49,642 nucleotides of DNA from Promethearchaeota archaeon (GCA_014728035.1 WJMJ01000100.1:1-49642), one strand, 5' to 3'; counted from the first letter of the stretch, positions 35,678-44,141 are shown. Translations and numbers: made by a program. The notes: generated by a model not told the origin, from the sequence alone.

Positions 35678-36505
35678 TTTTCTTTCAGAAATTTTTCCAT
35701 CTGATTTGTGAGAGGTTCTTAAGACTGAATCTCTACTTTTTTCAATCTCTCTAGCTTCATCTACTAGAAGTGCAGCTGACCTCATCAATTCATGTCCAGC
35801 AGCAACTAATGGAATATATCTTTTAGAATCCGATTCTCTGAAACATGCTCTAGTAGTTATACCACTGACCTCCTTAGCCATACGAAAAGCAGCATAAGCT
35901 TTTGCCTCAGCATATGGATTTTCATACCCTCCGTATTCGTAAACTACATCTTCTGTTATTTTTTTCGTTGGTAGGAGCACCTTGTTTATTTTTATACCTT
36001 CAATCATACTATCAATTATTTCATGCAACGCACGGAACACTCCCGTAGCTGCTAAAACTTTTAGGACATCAGCATTATACATAACCATCTCTGTTGGATC
36101 TAAGAACTCTCTTCTTGCTCCAATCATTGAATCCGCAGTTATTATGATAAATCCTTGATTGACTAGGGTATAGGGTTCTTTTTGTCCTTCTTCGTTTTTC
36201 TTATAAAATGCTTTTGATGCTGGTGCGTCTGAAATAGTCAATGTGGTTATTGTTGATTTTTCAAGTAGCTTTCTAGCTAACTTTGGACCTTTCAATGCGG
36301 CATTTGGTGAAACTATAATGACCAAATCTGGCCTTTCTTGAATCATCTGACTTGTTGCTGCTTCACATGCTTCTGGTTTCATTGAAGAACCAGTTCCAAT
36401 GACTTTCACTGAAATATCTTCACGATCAGCTCGTTCATCAATAATCATCTCTAGGAGAGGTGTTGCACCTATACAGCCGAATTTCAGTATGCCAATGTTG
36501 ATCAT
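35663..36505 (-). CDS. mtd: F420-dependent methylene-H4MPT dehydrogenase
   Basis: The 280-residue enzyme reversibly oxidises methylene-tetrahydromethanopterin with coenzyme F420, a step of archaeal C1 metabolism. The N-terminus INIGILKFGCIGATPLLEMIIDERADRED is diagnostic, as are PDLVIIVSPNAALKGPKLAR, the TISDAPASKAFYK motif and GQGFI-like NQGFIIITADSMIGARREFLDPTEM. The C-terminus matches the family closely. The ATG at 36505 begins where the family begins; an in-frame ATG is four codons earlier at 36517. No methanogenesis gene is nearby, so it probably serves C1 transfer or a Wood-Ljungdahl branch rather than methane formation. It sits 65 bases behind the zinc-ribbon gene. Confidence 0.9.
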   Translation of the reverse strand: MINIGILKFGCIGATPLLEMIIDERADREDISVKVIGTGSSMKPEACEAATSQMIQERPDLVIIVSPNAALKGPKLARKLLEKSTITTLTISDAPASKAFYKKNEEGQKEPYTLVNQGFIIITADSMIGARREFLDPTEMVMYNADVLKVLAATGVFRALHEIIDSMIEGIKINKVLLPTKKITEDVVYEYGGYENPYAEAKAYAAFRMAKEVSGITTRACFRESDSKRYIPLVAAGHELMRSAALLVDEAREIEKSRDSVLRTSHKSDGKISERKELGK

Positions 36506-36570
36506 CGTGATACCCATCCATATATGGTATTAGTCCGAGTATTCCGTTACCTCTTGAAAAATCCTTCTGA

Positions 36571-37506
36571 CTATTTTTCCTCTGGAGTAAATTCTGGGGT
36601 TGGTTCATACGCGAGACCCGTACCCCCTAGTAGATCAGTAATCTTGAGTCGTTTTTCACAGAGTGCACAAAAGAATACAATTTTTGGGTCAGCTGATGCA
36701 GCGCCACATTCATTGCATAAAGATTCAACATCAATCACCGATAATTCAGAAACTTTTACGGGGTCTCTACAGGCAGTACAGATTACTTCTGATAATTCAT
36801 CTACAATTACGACATGTGTTTGTTTACTACATTCTGGACAATAAATATTGTAGACATTGTGTAATTTTTCTGATTCACATTTTGGACAGAGGAGTTTGAA
36901 TTCTACTTCATGCCCTCCGCATTGTCTGCAACTAATAACTCTACCATAGGTTTTTCTCTGCAAGACTCCTTCTTTTTCAAGATCTTCAAGCATTCTAGCT
37001 ACCTCTTCTTCATCATTTCCCAAATAATTAGATGCTTCAGGATACCTGATGATGCTCTTCAAAATGGATTTTGGACGAATCTTTTCGATACGCCCTTCTA
37101 TTAAATCCGTGATAAGTGTCTTTACATTTGGATTTGTAAGAAGTTCATCTCCAGTTGTTTCTTGTATGAGCTCATTCAAGGTATTATATGCTCGACGGAT
37201 TTCTGTTTCCCAGTCCTCAGTATTGAAATTCAAATGTGGTACTAGACGCATCAAGTTTCTCTCGATAATTGCGGTGTCTTCGTCATCCTTTATAACCACT
37301 GCAATGCAAATGGGACTATCCAAATAGGACACAACTAACCCTCTCTTCAGTTTGGTATATCCTATCTCGGATTCCATGTTTGCTCCATGTCCCATGAATA
37401 TTACAACTGCTTCTTCTGTAGTCAGAACAATTTCTTCTGGATAACTTCTTCCCACTGATGGGCCAAGTTTGTTGTCCCACCAAATAACATGCATCGATTT
37501 AGGCAT
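36571..37506 (-). CDS. Longin-like N-domain with triple zinc-ribbon tail
   Basis: A 311-residue protein. Residues 5-90 (MHVIWWDNKLGPSVGRSYPE...SYLDSPICIAVVI) have the strand pattern of a longin/roadblock-like fold. Residues 145-192 form a winged-helix-like segment (ILKSIIRYPEASNYLGN...LEKEGVLQRKTYGRVI). From 193 there are six CxxC motifs: CRQC, CPKC, CPEC, CTAC, CNEC and CALC, enough for three zinc ribbons. AAGGAGATATCA just before the ATG is an excellent ribosome site. It lies 65 bases upstream of mtd and may be its regulator. The function is otherwise unknown. Confidence 0.7.
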   Translation of the reverse strand: MPKSMHVIWWDNKLGPSVGRSYPEEIVLTTEEAVVIFMGHGANMESEIGYTKLKRGLVVSYLDSPICIAVVIKDDEDTAIIERNLMRLVPHLNFNTEDWETEIRRAYNTLNELIQETTGDELLTNPNVKTLITDLIEGRIEKIRPKSILKSIIRYPEASNYLGNDEEEVARMLEDLEKEGVLQRKTYGRVISCRQCGGHEVEFKLLCPKCESEKLHNVYNIYCPECSKQTHVVIVDELSEVICTACRDPVKVSELSVIDVESLCNECGAASADPKIVFFCALCEKRLKITDLLGGTGLAYEPTPEFTPEEK

Positions 37507-37584
37507 TGATATCTCCTTGATATCTATATGGATTATTATTTGACAAGTTAGTTTCTTATCTTAATAGATTTGATGTGATGCATT

Positions 37585-37595
37585 AGGGCATATGC
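37585..37595. repeat. Second copy of AGGGCATATGC
   Basis: This 11-mer is identical to 27984-27994, which lies in front of the polytopic membrane protein gene. Here it sits between two divergent genes. A shared regulator site is possible but two copies are weak evidence. Confidence 0.25.
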
Positions 37596-37662
37596 TAGAT
37601 CTCCAAATTTCCAATCCGTTTAATATGAAGGTTGAAGGAGGTTTTTATTAATTAGAAGAATG

Positions 37663-37672
37663 AATATATAAC
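37663..37672 (+). promoter_or_regulatory. TATA box for the Lrp-domain gene
   Basis: AATATATAAC is centred about 40 bases before the ATG at 37707, which would place transcription start around 37692 with a leader of about 15 bases. Confidence 0.5.
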
Positions 37673-37706
37673 TTGTATCACATTATTTCACATTGAGTTG
37701 AAACAA

Positions 37707-37931
37707 ATGGCTGTTGCAATCGTTCTTATCCAAGTAAAAGGCGGAAAAGCAAAATCAGTATATGAAGCTATCAAGAAAATTAACGGAGTCAAAGAGGTGC
37801 ATGTAGTTACAGGACCATATGATGTGATCGCGTACATCGACTTACCTGACCGCTCTGAGTATCGAGGTATCGTCTTTGAAATTCATGAAATTTCTGGAGT
37901 AGCAAAGACGGAAACCTGTATTTCTTTGTAG
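37707..37931 (+). CDS. Stand-alone Lrp/AsnC ligand-binding (RAM) domain
   Basis: A 74-residue protein with only the C-terminal ligand domain of Lrp/AsnC regulators: AVAIVLIQVKGGKAKSVYEAIKKINGVKEVHVVTGPYDVIAYIDLP. The DNA-binding helix-turn-helix is absent. Such stand-alone domains bind amino acids and assemble into oligomers. A TTG three codons upstream is less likely than this ATG. The TATA box upstream supports independent expression. It is not clear which regulator it partners; the nearby zinc-ribbon protein is divergent. Confidence 0.85.
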   Translation: MAVAIVLIQVKGGKAKSVYEAIKKINGVKEVHVVTGPYDVIAYIDLPDRSEYRGIVFEIHEISGVAKTETCISL

Positions 37932-38263
37932 TAATAACTAGCAATTGGAGGGGAGTTCATTTTTATTTCAAAATTATAGTCAGTTGCGGTAATATACTCT
38001 TTTGAAGTCTACTTTCAAAAATGTATGTCGCTAGTTTTCAGAACCTTTCTACCATTTTTCAGATAATACTGAAATATCTGAAGTGTTTTTGTGAAAACCA
38101 ACTAATATTCTTATCAGTTGATTTTCTGAAACCTAAAATTTTATTTTAATCTATTATGTATAGAATAATTTAACATTTTAATAAAGTAATATCATATAGA
38201 ATAGATTATAAACGATATTAATAGCAGGAAATCTATAGTAATGTGATAAGAGGAAATGTGATT
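37932..38263. other. AT-rich non-coding stretch with inverted repeats
   Basis: More than 300 bases with no credible gene before the small membrane protein. It holds a perfect 8-base inverted repeat, TTCAGATA (38058-38065) and TATCTGAA (38075-38082). The 9-mer TATAGAATA occurs twice, at 38159-38167 and 38195-38203. ATTATAAAC near 38204-38212 could be the TATA box for the following gene. The rest is low-complexity A/T sequence. Confidence 0.5.
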
Positions 38264-38443
38264 ATGATTCTGCTTGAGATACTTGAAGAATTAGCATCCA
38301 CCTTTTTCATAATGGTGTATATAGCTGCTTTAACCTTAATCCTACACAAACTGAAGACTCTCATAAATACAGGGAAAACAGCTCAACAGGAGATTGAGTG
38401 CACACCTCAGCCTTCTCACAAAATACCCATTTTTTCACTCTAA
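38264..38443 (+). CDS. Small single-span membrane protein before the antiporter
   Basis: A 59-residue protein opening MILLEILEELASTFFIMVYI, with one span to about residue 27 and a polar C-terminal tail. GAGG stands about 11 bases before the ATG; a GTG at 38243 would add seven residues. It ends 21 bases before the antiporter start, so the two are probably co-transcribed. It could be an accessory subunit of the antiporter. Unrecognised family. Confidence 0.5.
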   Translation: MILLEILEELASTFFIMVYIAALTLILHKLKTLINTGKTAQQEIECTPQPSHKIPIFSL

Positions 38444-38464
38444 CTTAATTCAGAGGAATTGATT

Positions 38465-39733
38465 ATGGATAATATTCCAATTATAATTGGCGTAGGTTTA
38501 GTTATGGCATTTATCGCCTCAAAGGTTTTCAAACGTATAGGTATCCCACAGGTAGTAGGATTCATGGTAGCAGGAATTATACTTCGATTATCTGGTATAA
38601 TTACAGTTGATGATGTTAGCACCCTAAGCGTGATCTTCTCTTTAGCATTGGGTCTGATTGGATACAATATTGGGCTAGAGCTGCAGACAAAGATTCTTCG
38701 TGGGCGAATCAAGAAAATCATGCTTATTGTTATCCTAGAAGCTACAACAGCTTTTTGGATTGTCACACTTCTAGTCTTCTTTGTAACTCAACAATTCTAT
38801 GTTGCACTAATTTTAGGGTCCATTGCCAGTGCCACGGCACCAGCTGCAACAGCTGATGTTGTTTGGGATCACGAATGCAAAGGTCCTGTGACAGAGTCAT
38901 TGATGTTCGTTCTTGCAATGGATGACATCATTGCAGTTGTATTGACAAACATAGCAATCTCATACACAATTTATCTCCTATCCAGTTCAACCGCTTCTTT
39001 CCTTCCGATGTTGATGATACCTTTAATCATGACTTTTGGATCGTTAGCAATAGGTGGAATTTTTGGAGTTGTATTTGTCATGTTTGTAAAACGTGAGGAT
39101 AAGAAGGGTGTAATTGTAGAACTTGAGATAGCTCTCATTATTCTTCTGGTTGGCTTGGTTGATTTTCTAGCTCTTAATGATATTCTCGCTGCTATTGCTT
39201 TTGGTGTCATTGTTGGGAATTGGGTTCCAGAGGAGAAGCAAGAAGGCACCCATCTCTTAGAAGTAATTATGGCTCCTATTGTAATGCTATTCTTTGTACT
39301 AGCAGGAGCTAAGACCGATTTAGGAATTTTCTTTGGTGATATTGGTCTTATTGTTATGGTTCTGACATTGCTTTACATTGGTGGTCGTACCATTGGAAAG
39401 GTTCTTGGTGCTCGTGCAGGTGCTACAGTGACGGATTCAGGTTCTACAGTTAAGCAATATCTTGGTATATGCCTCTTGAGTCAGGCTGGAGTTGCTCTTG
39501 GTTTGAGTGTCATAATCGAAAGAGAATTTGCTGCAATCGGCGGAGATGCTGCGATATTTGGTACGATGATTTTGAGTGTAGTAGCTATTTCGACTATTAT
39601 CTTAGAAATAGTTGGACCTATTGCTGCGAAATGGGGTCTAAAACAAGCTGGCGAGATTGGGAATGGTAGAAGAGATTGTAGGGAGCCAGAAACTGAGAAA
39701 TCTGAAACTCCTGTACAGCAGGTAGAGTCATGA
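38465..39733 (+). CDS. CPA2/KefB-type cation:proton antiporter
   Basis: A 422-residue membrane protein with about 12-13 spans. It opens NIPIIIGVGLVMAFIASKVFKRIGIPQVVGFMVAGIIL, typical of the Na+/H+ exchanger domain. Conserved acidic residues in a helix (SLMFVLAMDDIIAVVLTNI, near residues 145-163) match the antiporter ion-binding DD pair. It has no RCK/TrkA-N domain, so it is the short form. GAGG nine bases before the ATG sets the start. It should move Na+ or K+ against H+ across the cytoplasmic membrane; which ion cannot be read from sequence. Confidence 0.88.
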   Translation: MDNIPIIIGVGLVMAFIASKVFKRIGIPQVVGFMVAGIILRLSGIITVDDVSTLSVIFSLALGLIGYNIGLELQTKILRGRIKKIMLIVILEATTAFWIVTLLVFFVTQQFYVALILGSIASATAPAATADVVWDHECKGPVTESLMFVLAMDDIIAVVLTNIAISYTIYLLSSSTASFLPMLMIPLIMTFGSLAIGGIFGVVFVMFVKREDKKGVIVELEIALIILLVGLVDFLALNDILAAIAFGVIVGNWVPEEKQEGTHLLEVIMAPIVMLFFVLAGAKTDLGIFFGDIGLIVMVLTLLYIGGRTIGKVLGARAGATVTDSGSTVKQYLGICLLSQAGVALGLSVIIEREFAAIGGDAAIFGTMILSVVAISTIILEIVGPIAAKWGLKQAGEIGNGRRDCREPETEKSETPVQQVES

Positions 39734-39850
39734 CTTGACGAGCATAAAAATTGGATAGAAGAATGATAAAGGAATCGGATATTTGAAGATGCAGAATCTC
39801 ACTATTCACCGTTGTGATAAGGCATCTTCATCCTTTATTACACCGAAGAC

Positions 39851-39858
39851 TATAAAAC
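39851..39858 (+). promoter_or_regulatory. TATA box for the second surface protein
   Basis: TATAAAAC stands about 35 bases before the ATG at 39889. Transcription would begin close to that codon, supporting a near-leaderless mRNA and the upstream start choice. Confidence 0.55.
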
Positions 39859-39888
39859 GAGTGTCAGGGCTTCGACCTCACACTGAGT

Positions 39889-41691
39889 ATGAATTTCCCC
39901 TCAGTAGGAAGTAATCTGAAGATGTCACGACGTCAGGGTAAAACCATATTTACTATACTTTTCGTGTGGTTAGTATTATCACCATACGTAACAATTGCGA
40001 TTTCACCAACCAATATCCACGCAAGGGATGAATCAAAGTTCACTGCAGCTGACATTACTCTGGAGGACCATCCTGATATGACATATGAAAATGGGTCCCT
40101 TGGTAAACAGATAGCTTGGGAAGCTTCATCCAAAAATCCCAAGAATTACAGTGTAACTAGAAATGGGGAAACCTACACTGATGGACAATGGTTGGGAAAT
40201 GATGTAATTGTCAATTTAGACCATCTTTATGATGATGATCTCATTGATAGCCTTCCTGCTACTTTCGAGTTCATTCTTACTCTGTTCGATAGAAATAACG
40301 AATCCTCGTCCGATACTGTCACCGTAACCGTAGTTGCTGATGAACGTGCTCCAGAAGTTACTATTGATTACGAGAATCTAATTCCGGGCAATGAGAACAA
40401 CTTCACATATGAAGAGGGTGGGTTCGACCATATTGTTATATTTGCCATCAATGAAACCAATCCCGATTCTTTCAACTTAACCCGACAGTCTAATTGGGTA
40501 TCAGGTAATTTCTCAATTATCGATAGTGGAAACTGGGATGGCTCAAATATCACATTGAACGCTGATGGATTGAATTCAACTCACTGGTACCTTTACGAAC
40601 TGTTTCTGAATGATACACTTGGTCAGGAGACTACTGTTTTCGTCAACATTACTGTCTTGCCAGATGTGACTGCTCCAGTGGTAGACTCACCTGATGATAT
40701 TAGTTACGAGTTTGGGGATGTTGGTCAGACACTGATATGGAACATCTATGATAGTAATCCTGATAGCTATAATGTTACGGTTATCATACAAGATATAAAT
40801 GAAACATACGGCGAGTACTCTGAATTCCATGCACCAGCAAATCTTACGGTTAATGATTGGGAACTAAACAATCCCGATGGAGATGAATTGAGAATCAATA
40901 TCACTGCTCTCTATCTTGGAAACTATACCTTTACCCTTTGGCTGTTTGATAGTGTGGGATATAATTCCACAGATACTGTTAACTTGACAATCTATGAGGA
41001 CATTCGTGCACCTGTTGTGAATTCCACTCCCGATTTCGCATATGAAGAAGGGTACACTGATAATCACCTGAAATGGTCTGCAGATGAGAGCAATCCTAAG
41101 ACCTACAATCTCACTCTAGATGGTGAAGTTGTTATGGATGGGAATTGGAATGGCGAAAATCTATCATTGAATGTGGATGGTTTGGATGTAGGTGATCATT
41201 ATTACAACATGACACTGATTGATTTCTTTGATCAAGTTACAATTGTCATAACTGTTGTCACAGTAACACCTGATGCTCATAATCCAATTGTCAACAACAT
41301 TCGAGTTATCTCAAGTTTCAATACTCCCTCATCAAACAATATCAGTATTCAAGCATATGTCTGGGATTTAAATGCTGTACTCAATGCTTCCATTGAGTAT
41401 TATACAACAAATTCAGAAGAAGTTACTACTCTGAATATGTCTTTGACATCATTTGATCTGTACCTAACATCTGTTGGTGAACTTACTCATGGAGAGGTCC
41501 TACATTATCGAGTTGTTGCTTATGATAATTCGTCCCAGAATCTCAATACAACCACAGACTGGTTTGAGTACTCGGTAAATCCAGTTCAACTTCCAGAGGT
41601 TCCACCAGCTCTATGGATTAGTGTCTTAATTCTAGGTATTTTATCAATGATAGTGATATTGTCACTGTACTTCAGAACAAAGACTCGTTAA
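39889..41691 (+). CDS. Large Ig-repeat surface protein with C-terminal anchor
   Basis: A 600-residue secreted protein. The hydrophobic signal segment is TIFTILFVWLVLSPYVTIAI (about 20-39). Four Ig-like units of about 90-110 residues follow, each opening near P.V...D..Y..G and then W...D.NP..Y. A fifth, looser beta domain (from about 465) precedes the C-terminal span WISVLILGILSMIVILSLYF and a short basic tail. N-x-S/T sequons are dense. The TATA box supports ATG 39889; ATG 39922 is also possible. It resembles the gene at 2948-4849 in its Ig-like part but lacks the Cna-B-like half. Confidence 0.82.
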   Translation: MNFPSVGSNLKMSRRQGKTIFTILFVWLVLSPYVTIAISPTNIHARDESKFTAADITLEDHPDMTYENGSLGKQIAWEASSKNPKNYSVTRNGETYTDGQWLGNDVIVNLDHLYDDDLIDSLPATFEFILTLFDRNNESSSDTVTVTVVADERAPEVTIDYENLIPGNENNFTYEEGGFDHIVIFAINETNPDSFNLTRQSNWVSGNFSIIDSGNWDGSNITLNADGLNSTHWYLYELFLNDTLGQETTVFVNITVLPDVTAPVVDSPDDISYEFGDVGQTLIWNIYDSNPDSYNVTVIIQDINETYGEYSEFHAPANLTVNDWELNNPDGDELRINITALYLGNYTFTLWLFDSVGYNSTDTVNLTIYEDIRAPVVNSTPDFAYEEGYTDNHLKWSADESNPKTYNLTLDGEVVMDGNWNGENLSLNVDGLDVGDHYYNMTLIDFFDQVTIVITVVTVTPDAHNPIVNNIRVISSFNTPSSNNISIQAYVWDLNAVLNASIEYYTTNSEEVTTLNMSLTSFDLYLTSVGELTHGEVLHYRVVAYDNSSQNLNTTTDWFEYSVNPVQLPEVPPALWISVLILGILSMIVILSLYFRTKTR

Positions 41692-41694
41692 GTC

Positions 41695-42213
41695 TTACAA
41701 GAAACCAATTAGCGATAGAACCTTCGATGGTATCTCATCGCGATTGGTTTCCGTTACTTCTATTATTATTACGTCATCCCTTGATCTAATCTCATTTAAG
41801 AATGGATGCTTTCTCTTTTGAATAGTAGCTAATACTCTACCAGTTTCCAAACAATTTAGGACTTCATGTTTGAATTTGTCACTATATAGTTCCATTTTTG
41901 CAATCTCATCAATAACAATGATAGCTTCTTTTACTCTGGCTGTTTCCATAGATGATACTGCAATGGTATCAATGTCCTGGATATTCACACGATATTTACT
42001 TACTCTTGGTCCTTGACTGAATTTGATATGGGCTAAAACTCCTTTTTTTCCACACAAAGTTTCTATTGAAAATCCGACTCTTTTTCCTCTAACTTTGATT
42101 TCTTGTGACCAAAAGCCGCCTATTTCCACTGTATCTATTCTTTCAGCTATCTTTTTGATTGCTGTACTTTTTCCAATTCCTGGTCTTCCTGTTAACAGAA
42201 TATTGTGTTTCAT
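41695..42213 (-). CDS. THEP1-type nucleoside-triphosphatase
   Basis: A 172-residue P-loop NTPase of the THEP1/NTPase_1 family, which hydrolyses several NTPs. Walker A is GRPGIGKS (9-16) and Walker B is IVIDEIAKMELYS (about 99-111). ATIQKRKHPFLNEI is a typical later motif. The length is normal. The start ATG at 42213 is favoured over a TTG at 42222. It begins nine bases after the FrhB-family stop, so the two probably form an operon. The biological role of the family is not well known. Confidence 0.88.
   Translation of the reverse strand: MKHNILLTGRPGIGKSTAIKKIAERIDTVEIGGFWSQEIKVRGKRVGFSIETLCGKKGVLAHIKFSQGPRVSKYRVNIQDIDTIAVSSMETARVKEAIIVIDEIAKMELYSDKFKHEVLNCLETGRVLATIQKRKHPFLNEIRSRDDVIIIEVTETNRDEIPSKVLSLIGFL
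41701..41751. repeat. Inverted repeat inside the 3' end of the THEP1 gene
   Basis: GAAACCAAT (41701-41709) is the exact reverse complement of ATTGGTTTC (41743-41751). Inside, CGAT (41713-41716) pairs with ATCG (41737-41740) after a small bulge. The arms fall in the C-terminal THEP1 codons and ten bases after the convergent surface-protein stop. It could fold in either transcript. Confidence 0.45.
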
Positions 42214-42222
42214 TCTTTTCAA

Positions 42223-43275
42223 TTAGTCTCTATATTTTTTCAACATCTTGAATTTTGCCATTTTTTCGATAAATTGGATTGATTTTTCATCAAGCGGTTT
42301 GGCTTCTATGACTCCACTCTGAATCGCAGATTTGAAGACATGTTCTCCTTTTACTGAGCGAATTAAGACAGTGGTCCAATCTTCTTCTGAGCCAAAATTT
42401 CCGAGAGAGATATCTGCATTCATTGCTGGTAAGTCAGTACAATAACTACAGGACTTAGTAGCTACATCATCAAGATCCGCAAGAGGCCAGCTACCCAGGG
42501 TTTTACCTATTACTTTGAATTTCCCCTTTGCAATCTCCATTTTTTCTACTGAAGCAGGTTTTATTCCGTGACTAGCTAAGAAAGCTATCAGACCCGGATA
42601 GTCAAATGATTTCATGCAAAACAGACCAAGTGTAATAACATCTCTTCTCAAATCAATCCGTAATAGGCCTGCTGGATGGGTTTTCATTCTTGCAATGGAG
42701 TCCATCGCACACGACATACCAACAACCGCAAGTGCATGATGCCCTTCTTGAAATGCTTGAAGCATTCTACCTACAACTGGTGCTTGGCTGTAGAATGTAC
42801 CATGGGAATCTCTAGCTTCTTCACCACTTGTAACAACTGTAGCTTTAGGTTTCCAAGGTTTCTCTTTATCATGTGTTGCTACTATACCCGCATCAACAAA
42901 ACCCTCTTCTATCATATGAGCAACCAGCTCTGAAGCAACACCTCCGTTTTGTCCTCGGACATTGGAAGTTGTTTTTGCTTTCCAAATACTTCTAAATTCT
43001 CCAATAATGTCACTTCGATTCGCAAAGGTTCTAGGACACATGACGTAACAGATACCACAACCAATGCATTTTCCCACGAGTATTGGTTTCATAGTACCTT
43101 GAGTATAATCAGCAGCAACTGCATCAACAGGACAACTCGAAACACAAGTTCCGCACTTCACACAAATTCCTGGTTTGATGATCTCTCTCTCTAGCTTCTT
43201 GAATGCAAATCTTTTGACATTCTCTTTTAGCCATTTTTTGGATATGTCAAGGGTCTTTGCAAAATCCGTCTTCAT
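42223..43275 (-). CDS. FrhB-family F420 oxidoreductase with two [4Fe-4S] clusters
   Basis: A 350-residue protein of the coenzyme F420 hydrogenase/dehydrogenase beta-subunit family. An N-terminal 2x[4Fe-4S] ferredoxin domain has C38-x2-C41-x2-C44-x3-C48 and C70-x2-C73-x2-C76-x3-C80. The FrhB core follows, with NVRGQNGGVASELVAHMIEE, GTFYSQAPVVGRM, VGMSCAMDSIARM, GLFCMKSFDYPGL and CSYCTDLPAMNADISLG. It probably passes electrons between F420 (or another flavin partner) and ferredoxin or an unknown substrate. The presence of Mtd in the window shows that F420 is used in this cell. The partner subunit is not encoded nearby. Confidence 0.88.
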   Translation of the reverse strand: MKTDFAKTLDISKKWLKENVKRFAFKKLEREIIKPGICVKCGTCVSSCPVDAVAADYTQGTMKPILVGKCIGCGICYVMCPRTFANRSDIIGEFRSIWKAKTTSNVRGQNGGVASELVAHMIEEGFVDAGIVATHDKEKPWKPKATVVTSGEEARDSHGTFYSQAPVVGRMLQAFQEGHHALAVVGMSCAMDSIARMKTHPAGLLRIDLRRDVITLGLFCMKSFDYPGLIAFLASHGIKPASVEKMEIAKGKFKVIGKTLGSWPLADLDDVATKSCSYCTDLPAMNADISLGNFGSEEDWTTVLIRSVKGEHVFKSAIQSGVIEAKPLDEKSIQFIEKMAKFKMLKKYRD

Positions 43276-43421
43276 GAAATGGTTCTCCCTGGATGGTGTT
43301 TGTATGCTGGTGTTGGTCCAGTGAACGAATACGGAAGTTATATCAATTGTTATCTATTCTATCTTTTTTGGCAAGTCAATGACTGAAGAGTCCTTCTTGT
43401 TTCACCTAGGAGTGGAAAACC

Positions 43422-44141
43422 GTGAAGTTGTCTGAAGAGCAAATAAAATCTCTTGTCGAAGCCAGTGAAAACCATAGATGTGATCCCTTTGATTGTTGTG
43501 TTCGTTTAGAGGCTATTGCTGACCTTCCAAGTAATTTTGGTGATTTCCAAATTTGTGCTTTAGTTAGTCCGTGTGATGGAAAGGAACATACTGCAATTAT
43601 TAAAGGTAACATAATTGGGAAAGGAGGTGTTGTATGTCGAATTCATTCAGAATGTCTTACTGGTGATGTGATGGGAAGCCAACGTTGCGATTGTCGAGCT
43701 CAATTGCTTGAGTCATTGAAATATATCGAGGCGAATGGGGAAGGTGTGTTACTCTATCTTCGTCAAGAAGGAAGGAATATCGGTCTCACCGAGAAGCTCA
43801 AGGCATATGCGTTGCAAGACAAAGGCTATGATACCATTGAAGCGAATCTTCTTCTTGGCTGGCAACCTGATTCACGTGATTATGGTGTTGCTGCGCATAT
43901 TCTGAAAACCCTCGGTATCAAGTCCATTAAAATCCTGACAAACAACCCTGAGAAGATTGAACAATTGAAGGCTCATGGTATCAAGATACTCGAAAGAATT
44001 CCTCTGGTTATAGAACCTACTGAATATAGTGAATACTATCTTGAAACAAAGCAGAAAAAAGCTGGTCATCTTCTGGGTGATTTTGCAACAATTCGAGAGA
44101 TAGAGAAGATTGAAGAGATAGCTGCAGAGTTTGATGAATAG
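43422..44141 (+). CDS. ribA: GTP cyclohydrolase II, riboflavin biosynthesis
   Basis: A 239-residue enzyme converting GTP to the pyrimidine precursor of riboflavin. Zinc ligands lie in HSECLTGDVMGSQRCDC (C78, C89, C91), the GTP motif in YLRQEGRNIGL and the catalytic pair in DSRDYGVAAHIL. NNPEK follows. It is the stand-alone form without the RibB (DHBP synthase) domain. Many archaea use the unrelated GCH III (ArfA) for this step; a bacterial-type RibA here points to transfer or a lineage-specific choice. The start is a GTG with GGAGTGG upstream. Confidence 0.9.
   Translation: MKLSEEQIKSLVEASENHRCDPFDCCVRLEAIADLPSNFGDFQICALVSPCDGKEHTAIIKGNIIGKGGVVCRIHSECLTGDVMGSQRCDCRAQLLESLKYIEANGEGVLLYLRQEGRNIGLTEKLKAYALQDKGYDTIEANLLLGWQPDSRDYGVAAHILKTLGIKSIKILTNNPEKIEQLKAHGIKILERIPLVIEPTEYSEYYLETKQKKAGHLLGDFATIREIEKIEEIAAEFDE

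Noticed and set aside
35663..36505. Mtd taken as proof of a methanogen
   Set aside because: Many non-methanogenic archaea keep this enzyme, and no methanogenesis gene is visible.
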